Counted from the stretch's first letter, positions 1 through 8,587 are shown. The stretch: 64,000 bases of DNA from Streptomyces sp. Tu 3180 (GCF_009852415.1 NZ_WOXS01000002.1:2006501-2070500); one strand, 5' to 3'. Program-made: numbers and translations. Notes: generated from the sequence alone by a model not told the origin.

Positions 1-650
1 GCGGAGTAGCCCCGGTGCCGTTCGAGGGAGCCGACGGCGATGAGCAACGGGCGTTCCACGGCGCCGAGTTCGGCTCGGATCTTGGACCGCAGCCGGTCGG
101 GGTCCTCCGGTCCCGGGGGCGTGCGCGTTCCGGGGAGCGGGACCGCGGCCAGCCGCGCGTCCCGCGCTCCCGCGCGGCGCGCCCGGTCGACGAGGACGGA
201 GGTCGTCCCGAGCACCACGGTGGCCGCCCTGACGACCCGCCGTTCCAGCATCCGCAGGAAGTGCGCGCGCGGGCCGTCGGCGTGCGCCCGGTCGTGCCAG
301 GTCACGACGAGCGGGGTGTGCCGTCCGCCGAGGGCGAGGACCGTGCGGAAGGAGGCGTGCAGCCCGTGCGCGTGCACCAGGTCGGCGTCCGTGCAGGCCG
401 CCCGCAGCGCGGCCACCGATCCCGGGTCGCTGCTGCGCGGCACGTGCACGAGCTCGGCCCCGACGCCCGTGAAGTCGTAGGTGTGATCCGCTTCGGCGGG
501 GGCGCACACCGTGACCCGCACGCCCCGCGCGACGAGCCCCGCGGCCAGCGAGCGCACATGGGCGCCGCCGGCGGCGTTGCCACCGCCCAGCACCTGCACG
601 GTGCGCAACGGCGACCGGCCGTGCGGTGCGTGGCTGCTCACGGGGGTCAC
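1..650 (-). CDS. GT4-type glycosyltransferase (partial, N-terminal part)
   Basis: The reading frame runs off the left edge, so about 216 N-terminal residues are visible. I translated it from the minus strand: after the start it reads a Rossmann-type N-terminus (TVQVLGGGNAAGGAHVRSL), a DADLVHAHG segment typical of GT4/GT-B enzymes, VVTWHDR, and an AVGSLERHRGYS stretch that begins the second GT-B domain. Family knowledge says such enzymes transfer a sugar from a nucleotide-sugar donor in the cytoplasm; donor and acceptor cannot be told here. GTG at 650 is chosen because AGGAG lies about nine bases upstream; an in-frame GTG at 641 is the alternative. It lies downstream of recN in the same direction, separated by 350 bases. 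Confidence 0.75.
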   Translation of the reverse strand, partial: MTPVSSHAPHGRSPLRTVQVLGGGNAAGGAHVRSLAAGLVARGVRVTVCAPAEADHTYDFTGVGAELVHVPRSSDPGSVAALRAACTDADLVHAHGLHASFRTVLALGGRHTPLVVTWHDRAHADGPRAHFLRMLERRVVRAATVVLGTTSVLVDRARRAGARDARLAAVPLPGTRTPPGPEDPDRLRSKIRAELGAVERPLLIAVGSLERHRGYS

Positions 651-1000
651 GCGGCCGGGCTCCTGGTTCGGTTCGGACGGTCACGGAGGACGTACGGAAG
701 GATCATGCGGAGGGGGTGTACCGCGCGGTTTCCTCCGTGTACTCCGTCAAGGATGCCAGGACGTACGGGGGTTCCGGGAACCGCGAGGGCACGGGACCGG
801 GGCCGCACGGGAGGGCGTATCACCCACACGGGTGACGGAGGGGCCCGCTCCGGGACGGGCCGCCGGGATCCCGGACAGCTCGACCGCCCCGCCGGTCGCC
901 TCACCGTCCCGGAGCGCGGAGGGACACGCGCGGAAACCGCGCCGGGGACCCCGGCCCCGGCGGCGGGCCGGCACGCCGCGCCCTCCTCCGCGCGCCCCGG
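651..1000. other. Intergenic region, recN to glycosyltransferase
   Basis: This 350-base gap holds no convincing gene. It contains the ribosome binding site of the glycosyltransferase, several ACGGAGG-like words with an opposing CCTCCGT copy around 680-740, and no clear terminator with a T tract. Open frames across it have no family resemblance and look like composition artefacts. Confidence 0.5.
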
Positions 1001-2743
1001 CTACACGTCCGCCCGGGCCGTCGCCAGCAGCTCCTCCGCATGCGCGCGGGCGGTCTGCGAGTCCTCCTGGCCCGCGAGCATCCGGGACAGCTCCCGGATC
1101 CGTTCCTCGCCTTCGAGCACCTTCACCCCGGACCGGGTGACCGACCCGTCGTTGGTCTTCTCGACCAGGAGCTGCCGGTCGGCGAACGCGGCCACCTGGG
1201 GCAGGTGCGTGACGACCACGACCTGCGCCGTCTTCGCCAGCCGCGCGAGCCGCCGGCCGATCTCCACCGCCGCCTTGCCGCCGACACCGGCGTCCACCTC
1301 GTCGAAGAGGTACGTCGGCACGGGGTCCGTGCCCGCGAACACGACCTCCACGGCCAGCATCACGCGCGACAGCTCACCGCCGGACGCCCCCTTGGCGATG
1401 GGCCGGGCGGGCGCCCCGGGGTGCGGGGCCAGCAGCAGCTCGACCTCGTCCACGCCGGACGGGCCGTAGGCGACCGTGCGCCCGCCCACCTCGACGCCCT
1501 CGGGGTCCTCGGTCTGCCGGATGTCGAACGACACGCGCGCGTGCGGCATGGCGAGCGAGGCCAGCTCGGCGGTCACGGCCGCCGCGAACCGCTCCGCCGC
1601 CTCCGTCCGCGCGTCCGTCAGCTGCTGGGCGAGGGAGCCCAGTTCGGCGCGGAGCGCGTCCCGTTCGGCGGTGAGCTCCTCGATCCGCTCGTCGTCGCCC
1701 TCCAGCTCGGTGAGCCGGACGGCGCTCTGCTCGGCCCACGCCAGCACGGCCGCGATGTCCTCGCCGTACTTGCGGGTCAGCCCGGTGAGCGCGGCCCGCC
1801 GCTCCTCGACCGCGGCCAGCCGCAGCGGGTCGGCGTCCAGGTCGTCGGCGTACCCCGCCAGCTCCCCGGCGACGTCGCGCAGCAGGATGCCGATCTCCCC
1901 GATCCGGTCGGTGAGCGCGGCCAGCGCCGGGTCGTGGGACCGTACGGCCTCCAGGGCCCGCTGGGCGCCCGCGACGAGCGTCCCGGCGTCGACGCCCTCG
2001 GGGTCCTCCGGGTTGCCCGCGAGGGCGGCGTGCGCGACCGCCGCGGCCGACGCCAGCGCCTCGGCGTGCCCGAGCCGCTCGGCCTCCTCCGCCAGTTCCA
2101 CGTCCTCACCCGCGCGCGGCTCCACGGCGGCGACCTCGTCGAGCCCGAAGCGCAGCATGTCGGCCTCCTGGGCCCGCTCACGCGCGCGCGTGGTGATCTG
2201 TTCGAGCTCCGCGGTGACCGCCCGCAGCCGCTTGTACGCCTCGGTGTACTTGCCGAGCGGCACGGCGACCGCGTACCCCGCGTACCGGTCGAGCGCCTGC
2301 CGCTGCCGGGACAGCTTCAGCAGCCCCTGCTGGTCGGTCTGCCCGTGCACGGCCACCAGGTCGTCGGCGAGCTCGGCGAGCAGCCCCACGGGCACGCTCC
2401 GCCCGCCGACGTGCGCCCGCGACCGCCCCTCGGCGGAAACGGTGCGGCTGATCAGCAGCGTCCCGTCGTCGAGCTCGGCCCCGGCCTCCTCCGCCCGTAC
2501 GACGGCCGCGGTGTCCCGGGGCACGGTGATCCGCCCCTCCACGACCGCGTTCTTGGCGCCGATCCGCACCAGGGCCGCATCCGCCCGTCCACCCAGCAAC
2601 AGGCCGAGGCTGGTGACCACCATGGTCTTGCCCGCGCCCGTCTCACCGGTGACGGCGGTGAAGCCGGGCGACAGCTCGACGACAGCGTCGTCGATCACTC
2701 CGAGCGACCGTATCCGCATCTCCTCCAACACGCACCCGACCAT
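1001..2743 (-). CDS. recN: DNA repair ATPase RecN
   Basis: SMC-like ATPase that acts on DNA double-strand breaks and promotes recombinational repair. The protein has 580 residues, usual for RecN. Walker A (GETGAGKT) is at about residues 33-40, long charged coiled-coil arms occupy the middle, and the C-terminal half carries the ABC signature (ASGGELSRVMLA) and Walker B (YLFDEVDAGVGG). The start is uncertain: ATG at 2743 gives MVGCVLEEMRIRSLG, while GTG at 2731 or TTG at 2728 would remove a few residues; none has a strong ribosome binding site. A LexA-type operator lies about 85 bases upstream, which fits SOS control known for recN elsewhere. It follows nadK and tlyA on the same strand but with a 273-base gap, so it probably has its own promoter. 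Confidence 0.95.
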   Translation of the reverse strand: MVGCVLEEMRIRSLGVIDDAVVELSPGFTAVTGETGAGKTMVVTSLGLLLGGRADAALVRIGAKNAVVEGRITVPRDTAAVVRAEEAGAELDDGTLLISRTVSAEGRSRAHVGGRSVPVGLLAELADDLVAVHGQTDQQGLLKLSRQRQALDRYAGYAVAVPLGKYTEAYKRLRAVTAELEQITTRARERAQEADMLRFGLDEVAAVEPRAGEDVELAEEAERLGHAEALASAAAVAHAALAGNPEDPEGVDAGTLVAGAQRALEAVRSHDPALAALTDRIGEIGILLRDVAGELAGYADDLDADPLRLAAVEERRAALTGLTRKYGEDIAAVLAWAEQSAVRLTELEGDDERIEELTAERDALRAELGSLAQQLTDARTEAAERFAAAVTAELASLAMPHARVSFDIRQTEDPEGVEVGGRTVAYGPSGVDEVELLLAPHPGAPARPIAKGASGGELSRVMLAVEVVFAGTDPVPTYLFDEVDAGVGGKAAVEIGRRLARLAKTAQVVVVTHLPQVAAFADRQLLVEKTNDGSVTRSGVKVLEGEERIRELSRMLAGQEDSQTARAHAEELLATARADV

Positions 2744-2825
2744 ACGAGGTTTCGTGGTCGCTGTGCGACGCCGCCCCACCCATCAGGGGTCATCACGTGC
2801 CGTGGCCGGGCCGGAGCATCACTCT

Positions 2826-2841
2826 TCGAACGGATGTTCCC
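2826..2841. promoter_or_regulatory. LexA (SOS) box upstream of recN
   Basis: TCGAACGGATGTTCCC matches the actinobacterial/Bacillus-type SOS box TCGAAC-N4-GTTCGA in 14 of 16 positions counting the four free bases, with the core GAAC-N4-GTTC intact. It lies upstream of recN on the correct side. Repression by LexA is inferred. Confidence 0.75.
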
Positions 2842-2927
2842 GATTCGCACGGGTCCTGCCCCGGGTCCGTCCGGCGGGCCCGGCCGGAGGAGCCCGACGG
2901 CGCCCTGTCGTCCGCGCGGGCGAGCGG

Positions 2928-2945
2928 GCGCGGGACGTCCCGCGC
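2928..2945. repeat. 18-bp perfect palindrome between nadK and recN
   Basis: GCGCGGGACGTCCCGCGC is its own reverse complement. It lies 71 bases downstream of the nadK stop and upstream of the LexA box. With no loop it is more like a protein-binding dyad than a terminator, although G+C-rich DNA makes such words less rare. Confidence 0.45.
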
Positions 2946-3016
2946 GCGAGGTCCCCGCCCGGGGAGCCCGCGGTGCGTGCCGCTCCGGGCCCTCGGCACG
3001 CACCGGACGAAAGACC

Positions 3017-3922
3017 CTAGTGCGGCGCGCCCCGCCACCCGGAGACGGGCAGCGCGAACTTCGCCACCAGCCGGTCCGTGAACGAGGCGTGGTGCAGCCG
3101 GGCCAGCCGCACCGGCACGGCTCCGCGCCGCACCTCCACCCGGGCGCCGGGCGGCAGCTCCACCGTGCGCCGCCCGTCGCACCACAGCACGCCCGGCGGG
3201 ACGTGCGGCAGCACCTCCACCGCCAGCACGGAGTCCGGCGAGGTCACCAGCGGCTTGGCGAACAGCGCGTGCGCCGAGATCGGCACCATCAGCAGCGCCT
3301 CGACCTCGGGCCACACCACGGGTCCGCCCGCGGAGAACGCGTAGGCGGTCGAACCGGTCGGGGTGGCGCACACGATCCCGTCGCAGCCGAACCCGGTGAC
3401 CGGCCGCCCGTCGATCTCCAGCACGACCTCCAGCATCCGCTCGGCGGACACCTTCTGCACGGCCGCCTCGTTCAGCGCCCAGTCCGTGTGCACGATGTCG
3501 CCGTTGCGGTGCACGACGACGTCGACGGTCATGCGCTCCTCGACCTCGTACGCCCTGCTCACCACGCGGTCGACCACCTTCTCGAGGTCGTCCCGCTCGG
3601 CCTCGGCGAGGAAGCCGACCCGCCCGAGGTTGACGCCGAGCATGGGCACCCCGGAGGCGCGGGCGAACTCGGCGCCGCGCAGCAGCGTGCCGTCACCGCC
3701 GAGCACGATCAGCAGCTCGCAGTCGTCCAGGCACTGCGGGGTGGCCTCCTTGACGGTCTGCACGTCGTCCGGCAGCGGCAGGTCGCGCGCCTCGTCCTCC
3801 AGCACCCGCACCCCCAGGCCGGAGCGCAGCAGCCCCTTGACCACGAGCTCCGCGCTGCGGATGGCCGCGGGCCGCCCGGTGTGGGCCAGCAGGAAAACAG
3901 TACGAGCTCGGTTCTGTCTCAA
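3017..3922 (-). CDS. nadK: NAD kinase
   Basis: ATP- or polyphosphate-dependent phosphorylation of NAD to NADP in the cytoplasm. The 301-residue product carries the diagnostic GGDGTLLRG motif at residues 75-83, the NEA segment in the central part (WALNEAAVQK) and the glycine-rich CDGIVCATPTGSTAY block of this family. TTG at 3922 is chosen because it overlaps the tlyA stop as TTGA, implying translational coupling; the alternative longer frame has no conserved sequence before this point. Part of the tlyA-nadK cotranscribed pair. Confidence 0.94.
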   Translation of the reverse strand: MRQNRARTVFLLAHTGRPAAIRSAELVVKGLLRSGLGVRVLEDEARDLPLPDDVQTVKEATPQCLDDCELLIVLGGDGTLLRGAEFARASGVPMLGVNLGRVGFLAEAERDDLEKVVDRVVSRAYEVEERMTVDVVVHRNGDIVHTDWALNEAAVQKVSAERMLEVVLEIDGRPVTGFGCDGIVCATPTGSTAYAFSAGGPVVWPEVEALLMVPISAHALFAKPLVTSPDSVLAVEVLPHVPPGVLWCDGRRTVELPPGARVEVRRGAVPVRLARLHHASFTDRLVAKFALPVSGWRGAPH

Positions 3923-4734
3923 CGCGGCCCCTCCGCCACTGCACGGTCGATGTCGGCCGGGTCCGGTTCCGGCGCCCCGGCCCGCAGCCACAGGAAGTAT
4001 TCGACGTTCCCGGAGGGGCCGGGCAGCGGACTCGCCGTCACGCCCCTCGTCCCGAGTCCCAGCTCCCAGGCCTTGGCCGCCACCTGGCGCACGGCCTCGG
4101 CGCGCAGCTGCGGGCTGCGGACCACTCCCCCGCTGCCCAGCCGCTCCTTGCCCACCTCGAACTGCGGCTTGACCATCATCACCAGGTCGGCGTCCGGTTT
4201 CACGCACCGCGCCAGGGCGGGCAGGACCAGCCCGAGCGGAATGAAGGACAGATCCCCCACGACAAGATCCACAGGCTCCCCATCGATCGCCTCGAGCGTC
4301 AACTCCCGTACGTTCGTACGGTCCTTGACGGTGACGCGTTCATCGTTCCGCAGAGACCACGCGAGTTGTCCGTATCCGACGTCCACGGCGACCACGTGCG
4401 CGGCCCCGGCCCGCAGCAGGACGTCGGTGAAGCCGCCGGTGGAGGCACCGGCGTCCAGTGCCCGCCGCCCCTCGACGACCAGCCCCCGCGGCACGAAGGC
4501 GTCGAGCGCGCCGGCCAGCTTGTGCCCTCCGCGCGACACGTAGTCCGGGTCGTCGGCGTCGGCGGCGACGACGATCGCGGCGGCGGTCTCCACCTGCGTG
4601 GCGGGCTTGGTCGCGACGGTCTTGCCGACGCTGACCCGGCCCGCGGCGATCAGTTGGCCGGCGTGCTCGCGCGAACGCGCGAGCTTGCGGCGGACCAGCT
4701 CCGCGTCGAGACGGCGGCGTGCGACTCCTGCCAC
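3919..4734 (-). CDS. tlyA: TlyA family rRNA (cytidine-2'-O)-methyltransferase
   Basis: 271 residues. An N-terminal S4 RNA-binding domain (RRRLDAELVRRKLARSRE, about residues 4-60) is followed by an FtsJ-type Rossmann methyltransferase with the SAM motif LDAGASTGGFTDVLL and the VVGDLSFI and MMVKPQFE blocks. In mycobacteria TlyA methylates 16S and 23S rRNA at two cytidines and affects capreomycin sensitivity; the same role is likely here. GTG at 4734 follows AGGAG by about eleven bases. The gene is eight bases after the preceding small gene and overlaps nadK by four bases, so the three form an operon. Confidence 0.92.
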   Translation of the reverse strand: MAGVARRRLDAELVRRKLARSREHAGQLIAAGRVSVGKTVATKPATQVETAAAIVVAADADDPDYVSRGGHKLAGALDAFVPRGLVVEGRRALDAGASTGGFTDVLLRAGAAHVVAVDVGYGQLAWSLRNDERVTVKDRTNVRELTLEAIDGEPVDLVVGDLSFIPLGLVLPALARCVKPDADLVMMVKPQFEVGKERLGSGGVVRSPQLRAEAVRQVAAKAWELGLGTRGVTASPLPGPSGNVEYFLWLRAGAPEPDPADIDRAVAEGPR

Positions 4735-4741
4735 GTTCGGT

Positions 4742-5095
4742 TCAGCTCCTGTGTCCGTGTGCCAGATCGGATGGGTGGCCCGAAGGGCCTGGTCGGGGGG
4801 CGGGAGCCGGAGGTCCCGGATGGGCGTCGAGCGCGGTGAGCGCGTCGCGCAGCCCCCGGTGTACATCCTCGTACACCTCGACGTGGCCGTCGGTGGCGAG
4901 GTGGTCGGCGTCGGCCAGCCGCTCGAGGCGGGCGTCCACCTCGGCGTTGCCGGTGGGGGTGCGCGGCACGTTCAGGGGGGCCGGGGCGCTCGGTTCGCCC
5001 TCGGGCGGCGGCTGCGGCCCGGCGTGCCCGGGCCCGGGCACGGGCCGCGCGATGCCCGGCTCCGCGCTCCGCGCCTCCGGTACTGCGTCGTTCAT
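4742..5095 (-). CDS. Small conserved hypothetical protein
   Basis: 117 residues, Pro/Ala/Gly-rich at both ends. The middle (residues about 50-95) reads NAEVDARLERLADADHLATDGHVEVYEDVHRGLRDALTALD, which predicts two amphipathic helices; the ends look disordered. No signal peptide or membrane segment. It begins the operon with tlyA (seven-base gap) and nadK. I do not recognise a named family. The genomic linkage suggests a housekeeping role, but function is unknown. Confidence in the gene rests on coding-like composition, ATG start and tight spacing. Confidence 0.7.
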   Translation of the reverse strand: MNDAVPEARSAEPGIARPVPGPGHAGPQPPPEGEPSAPAPLNVPRTPTGNAEVDARLERLADADHLATDGHVEVYEDVHRGLRDALTALDAHPGPPAPAPRPGPSGHPSDLAHGHRS

Positions 5096-5137
5096 GCCCC
5101 GACGCTACCGCGAACGCCTGGGGTACCGTCGTCCGCG

Positions 5138-5485
5138 ATGGCCACGATCGAGGAGTGCCGTGCCGCACTCGGCAAGCTTTCGGACAACATGCAGCACGCC
5201 GAGGGGGACGTCCGCGCGGCCGCGGCGATGGACCGCTCGGTCAGTTGTCACATCACCGACCTGGACGTGACCTTCGCCGGCCGGCTCACCGGCGGCCGGA
5301 TCGAGGTGCACGAGACGTTTCCGGGCCCGCCGCGCGAGAAGGCCCAGATGAGGCTCGCGATGACCGGCGACGACCTGGTGGCCCTGGTCGACGGCGAACT
5401 GCACTTCGCCAGGGCCTGGGGCTCGGGCCGGGTGAGGCTGGAGGCGGGTCTGCGCGACCTGTTCCGCCTCAGGAAGCTCCTGTAG
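5138..5485 (+). CDS. SCP2 sterol-binding-like domain protein
   Basis: 115 residues. The sequence MATIEECRAALGKLSDNM followed by alternating beta strands ending in LHFARAWGSGRVRLEAG and RDLFRLRKLL fits the SCP-2 fold of small single-domain bacterial proteins, which bind hydrophobic ligands. ATG at 5138 is the first start after the divergent gene on the opposite strand. Its last 17 bases overlap, tail to tail, the end of the ABC ATPase gene on the minus strand. Ligand and pathway are unknown. Confidence 0.75.
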   Translation: MATIEECRAALGKLSDNMQHAEGDVRAAAAMDRSVSCHITDLDVTFAGRLTGGRIEVHETFPGPPREKAQMRLAMTGDDLVALVDGELHFARAWGSGRVRLEAGLRDLFRLRKLL

Positions 5486-6386
5486 CGACCGCCTTCTCCG
5501 CCGCGCCCCGGCCCCCGGCCGCCGCCCGCGCCCTGCGCGCCGCCGGCACGATCAGGGGCGTGCCCGTCTCGGGGTCGTCGATGACCTGGCAGCGCAGCCC
5601 GAAGACCTCCTCGACCAGCCCGGCGGTGACGATGTCCTTCGGCGCGCCCTGGGCGACGACCTTCCCCCCGCGCAGGGCGATGAGGTGGGTGGCGTACCGG
5701 GCGGCGTGGTTGAGGTCGTGCAGCACGGCGACGAGGGTGCGTCCCTGCTCCTCGTGCAGGTCCGCGCACAGGTCCAGGACGTCGACCTGGTGCTGGATGT
5801 CCAGGTAGGTGGTCGGCTCGTCGAGCAGCAGCAGCGGCGTCTGCTGGGCCAGCGCCATCGCGATCCACACGCGCTGCCGCTGGCCGCCGGAGAGCTCGTC
5901 GACGTAGCGTTCCGCCAGCTCGGCGATCCCCGTGCGGGCCATCGACTCCCGGACCACCCGCTCGTCCTCGGCCGACCACTGGCGCAGGATGCCCTGGTGC
6001 GGATAGCGGCCGCGGCCCACCAGGTCGGCGACCGTGATGCCGTCGGGCGCGATCGACGACTGGGGCAGCAGTCCCAGGATCCGGGCGACCTTCTTCGCGG
6101 GCATCGACTGGATGACCTGCCCGTCGAGCAGGACCCGTCCCTCGCTGGGCCTGAGCATCCGCGACAGCGCCCGCAGCAGCGTCGACTTGCCGCACCCGTT
6201 GGGGCCGACGATCACGGTGAAGGAGTGGTCCGGTATCTCCACCGACAGCTGCTCGGCGATGACCCGCTGGTCGTAGGCGAGGGTGACGTTCTCGGCGGAC
6301 AGTCGGTTCACGGTGCTCCTTCGGTCGTCCAGCCCGCTGCTGGCACTGCTCTTGCTGCCCCTGTTCTTCTCGCTCACGGCGCTCAT
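5469..6386 (-). CDS. Ferric-siderophore ABC importer, ATP-binding subunit (FecE/FepC type)
   Basis: 305 residues. Walker A GPNGCGKST, Q-loop LPQSS, signature LSGGQRQRV, Walker B LLLLDEPTTYLD and the H-loop VLHDLNHAARY are intact, in the form typical of iron-siderophore ATPases. It energises the two permeases encoded upstream. ATG at 6386 overlaps the permease stop as ATGA. The first 25 residues (Ser/Lys/Arg-rich) are unconserved-looking, so GTG for VNRLSAEN is an alternative start. A periplasmic-binding lipoprotein gene is not in the window. Confidence 0.93.
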   Translation of the reverse strand: MSAVSEKNRGSKSSASSGLDDRRSTVNRLSAENVTLAYDQRVIAEQLSVEIPDHSFTVIVGPNGCGKSTLLRALSRMLRPSEGRVLLDGQVIQSMPAKKVARILGLLPQSSIAPDGITVADLVGRGRYPHQGILRQWSAEDERVVRESMARTGIAELAERYVDELSGGQRQRVWIAMALAQQTPLLLLDEPTTYLDIQHQVDVLDLCADLHEEQGRTLVAVLHDLNHAARYATHLIALRGGKVVAQGAPKDIVTAGLVEEVFGLRCQVIDDPETGTPLIVPAARRARAAAGGRGAAEKAVATGAS

Positions 6387-7420
6387 ATGCGGCCCGCCCT
6401 GCGCTCGGTGACCAGCAGCCACAGCAGGTAGACCCCGCCGAGCACGCCGGTGACCACGCCCACGGGCAGCTGCTCGGCGCCGAACGCCCGCTGCGAGACC
6501 CAGTCGGCGGTGACCAGCAGGGCGGCGCCCATGCACAGCGACGCCACCAGGTTCGGCCCGGGTGAACGGGTCAGGCGCCGGGCGAGCTGCGGCGCGGTGA
6601 GCGCGACGAAGGCGACCGGTCCGGCGGCGGCGGTCGCGGACGCGGTGAGCAGCACGGCCGACACCAGCAGCACCAGCCGTACGCGCTCCACCCGCACGCC
6701 GAGGGCGGACGAGACGTCGTCGCCCATCTCCATCATCCTGAGGCCGCGGGAGTTGGCGAGGACCACGGGCACGAGGACGGCGCACAGGGCGAGCAGCGGC
6801 CAGACCTGGTCCCAGTCACGGCCGTCGAGGGACCCGGTCATCCACACGACCGCGCGGGCCGCGTCGACGATGTCGGACTTGGTGAGCAGGTATCCGTTGA
6901 CCGCCGTGACGATCGCCGAGACGCCGATGCCGACCAGGACCAGCCGGTACCCGTGCACGCCCCGCTTCCAGGCGAGCACGTAGATGGCCAGGCCGGTCAC
7001 CAGCCCGCCGGCGAGCGCGCCGAGGGCGACCTGGCCCGCGGTGCCGGAGAACAGCACGATCATGGTGAGCGCGCCGGCGGTCGCCCCCTGTCCGAGGCCG
7101 AGGACGTCCGGGCTGCCCAGCGGGTTGCGGGAGACGGACTGGAACAGCGCGCCGCCGAGTCCGAGCGAGGCGCCGACCAGCAGGCCGACCAGGACCCGGG
7201 GCAGCCGCAGTTCGGTGACGATGAACTCCTGGCCGGCGTTGCCCTCGCCGACCAGCGTCCGGAGCACGTCGGCGGCGGGTATCGGGAAGTCGCCGGTGCC
7301 GATCAGCACCACGCTCGCGGCGAGCGCCGCGAGCAGGAGCAGCACGACGACGGTGAGGGCGCGCACGTCCAGCCGGACCGAGAGGCCGCCGGGAGTCCGC
7401 ACCGCGCGGTTGGTCTTCAC
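6383..7420 (-). CDS. Ferric-siderophore ABC importer permease (FecCD family), second
   Basis: 345 residues, strongly hydrophobic with about nine to ten membrane segments. The FecCD hallmarks LRLPRVLVGLLVGASLGLGGALFQ and NPLGSPDVLGLGQGA are present, as is the terminal GVVTGVLGGVYLLWLL block. It forms the membrane channel with the neighbouring permease. GTG at 7420 overlaps the stop of the upstream permease as GTGA, so translation is coupled. About 35 percent-type similarity to the sister permease is visible by eye in the same blocks. Confidence 0.93.
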   Translation of the reverse strand: MKTNRAVRTPGGLSVRLDVRALTVVVLLLLAALAASVVLIGTGDFPIPAADVLRTLVGEGNAGQEFIVTELRLPRVLVGLLVGASLGLGGALFQSVSRNPLGSPDVLGLGQGATAGALTMIVLFSGTAGQVALGALAGGLVTGLAIYVLAWKRGVHGYRLVLVGIGVSAIVTAVNGYLLTKSDIVDAARAVVWMTGSLDGRDWDQVWPLLALCAVLVPVVLANSRGLRMMEMGDDVSSALGVRVERVRLVLLVSAVLLTASATAAAGPVAFVALTAPQLARRLTRSPGPNLVASLCMGAALLVTADWVSQRAFGAEQLPVGVVTGVLGGVYLLWLLVTERRAGRI

Positions 7421-8460
7421 AGCTGGGCCGTCCTCCGCCGTCGTACGAGAAAGATGAAGACCGGGCCGCCGAGGACCGCCGTGACGATGCCGACCTGGAG
7501 CTCCGCGGGCCGGGTCACGATCCGCCCGATCACGTCGGCCCCGAGCAGCAGCACGGGGGACAGGATCGCCGCGTACGGGAGGATCCAGCGCAGGTCGGGT
7601 CCGGTGAAGGAACGCACGACGTGCGGCACCATCAGGCCGACGAACACGATCGGCCCGCACGCCGCGGTCGCGGCCCCGCACAGCACGGTCGCGGCGAGCA
7701 TGGACAGGGCCCGGGTGCGGTTGAGGTTGGCGCCGAGGGCCTTGGCGGTGTCGTCGCCCATGGCCATGGCGTTGAGCGGCCGGGCGAGCGCCAGCGCGAG
7801 GACGCAGCCGGCCAGGAGGAACGGCAGGACCTGCCGGATGGTCGAGTCGCTCCCCGAGGACAGCGAACCCACCGTCCAGAAGCGCATCCTGCCGAGCGCC
7901 GCGTCGTCCAGGATCATGATGGCCTGGATGTAGCCGTAGAGCGCGGCGCTGATCGCGGTGCCGGCGAGCACGAGCCGCACCGGCGTCGCCCCCCGGCTGC
8001 CGCCCAGGAACCACACCAGCGCCCCGACGGCCGCCGCACCGAAGAACGCGAACCACACGTACCCGGACAGCGACGTGATGCCGAAGAAGGTGATGGCGGT
8101 GACCACGGCCGCGGACGCGCCCGCGTTGATGCCGAGCAGGGCGGGATCGGCCAGCGGGTTGCGGGTGAGCGCCTGCAGCACCGCTCCCGCCAGACCGAGC
8201 GCCGCGCCGACGAGCAGCCCGAGCACGGTCCGTGACAACCGGTCGGCGACGACCACGTCGCTGTAGCTGCCGGTGTCCTCGAACAGGCCGTGCCAGACCT
8301 GACCGAGGGACAGGTCCTTCGCTCCGATCGCGAGGCTCGCCAGCGCGACGAGCACCAGGATCGCGACGGCGACCGGCAGCCCGAGGAGGCGCACGGCCCG
8401 GCGTCTTGGGGGCGCGGGGGTGTCCTCCGCGCGCTGTTCGGGGGGACTCTCGACCAACAC
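7417..8460 (-). CDS. Ferric-siderophore ABC importer permease (FecCD family), first
   Basis: 347 residues. After a Pro/Arg-rich cytoplasmic tail it carries membrane segments with the FecCD motifs RTVLGLLVGAALGLAGAVLQALTRNPLADPALLG and ends in GIVTAVLGGPVFIFLVRR. It is the first gene of the importer operon. GTG at 8460 is followed directly by TTG; no Shine-Dalgarno sequence is visible because the iron box occupies that place, which suggests a leaderless or near-leaderless transcript. Expected to be repressed under iron sufficiency. Confidence 0.92.
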   Translation of the reverse strand: MLVESPPEQRAEDTPAPPRRRAVRLLGLPVAVAILVLVALASLAIGAKDLSLGQVWHGLFEDTGSYSDVVVADRLSRTVLGLLVGAALGLAGAVLQALTRNPLADPALLGINAGASAAVVTAITFFGITSLSGYVWFAFFGAAAVGALVWFLGGSRGATPVRLVLAGTAISAALYGYIQAIMILDDAALGRMRFWTVGSLSSGSDSTIRQVLPFLLAGCVLALALARPLNAMAMGDDTAKALGANLNRTRALSMLAATVLCGAATAACGPIVFVGLMVPHVVRSFTGPDLRWILPYAAILSPVLLLGADVIGRIVTRPAELQVGIVTAVLGGPVFIFLVRRRRTAQL

Positions 8461-8464
8461 GCAG

Positions 8465-8483
8465 TTAGGTTAGCCTACCCTGC
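8465..8483. promoter_or_regulatory. Iron box (DmdR/DtxR-type operator) overlapping the importer promoter
   Basis: TTAGGTTAGCCTACCCTGC matches the Streptomyces iron box TTAGGTTAGGCTAACCTAA in 15 of 19 positions, with the first nine identical. On the minus strand it contains TAGGCT (8477-8472), a good -10 hexamer that ends 11 bases before the GTG start. Binding of Fe-DmdR1 here would block the promoter directly. Confidence 0.8.
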
Positions 8484-8587
8484 CATTGGATCAAGATCCC
8501 GCCGTCGCCTTCCCCGTGACGGAGGGGACGGGGAACACCGGAGAGCGGAGTCCGGCGACCGGACGCCGGCGGGGCCGGAGCCGAGGA

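Noticed and set aside
2695..3003. Small frame upstream of recN on the same strand
   Set aside because: Arg/Pro/Ala-rich, covers the LexA box and palindrome and overlaps recN; no coding signature.
1040..4543. 1167-residue open frame on the plus strand
   Set aside because: It runs antisense through recN, nadK and tlyA, is Arg/Gly/Pro/Leu-rich with no family motif, and only reflects high-GC codon bias.
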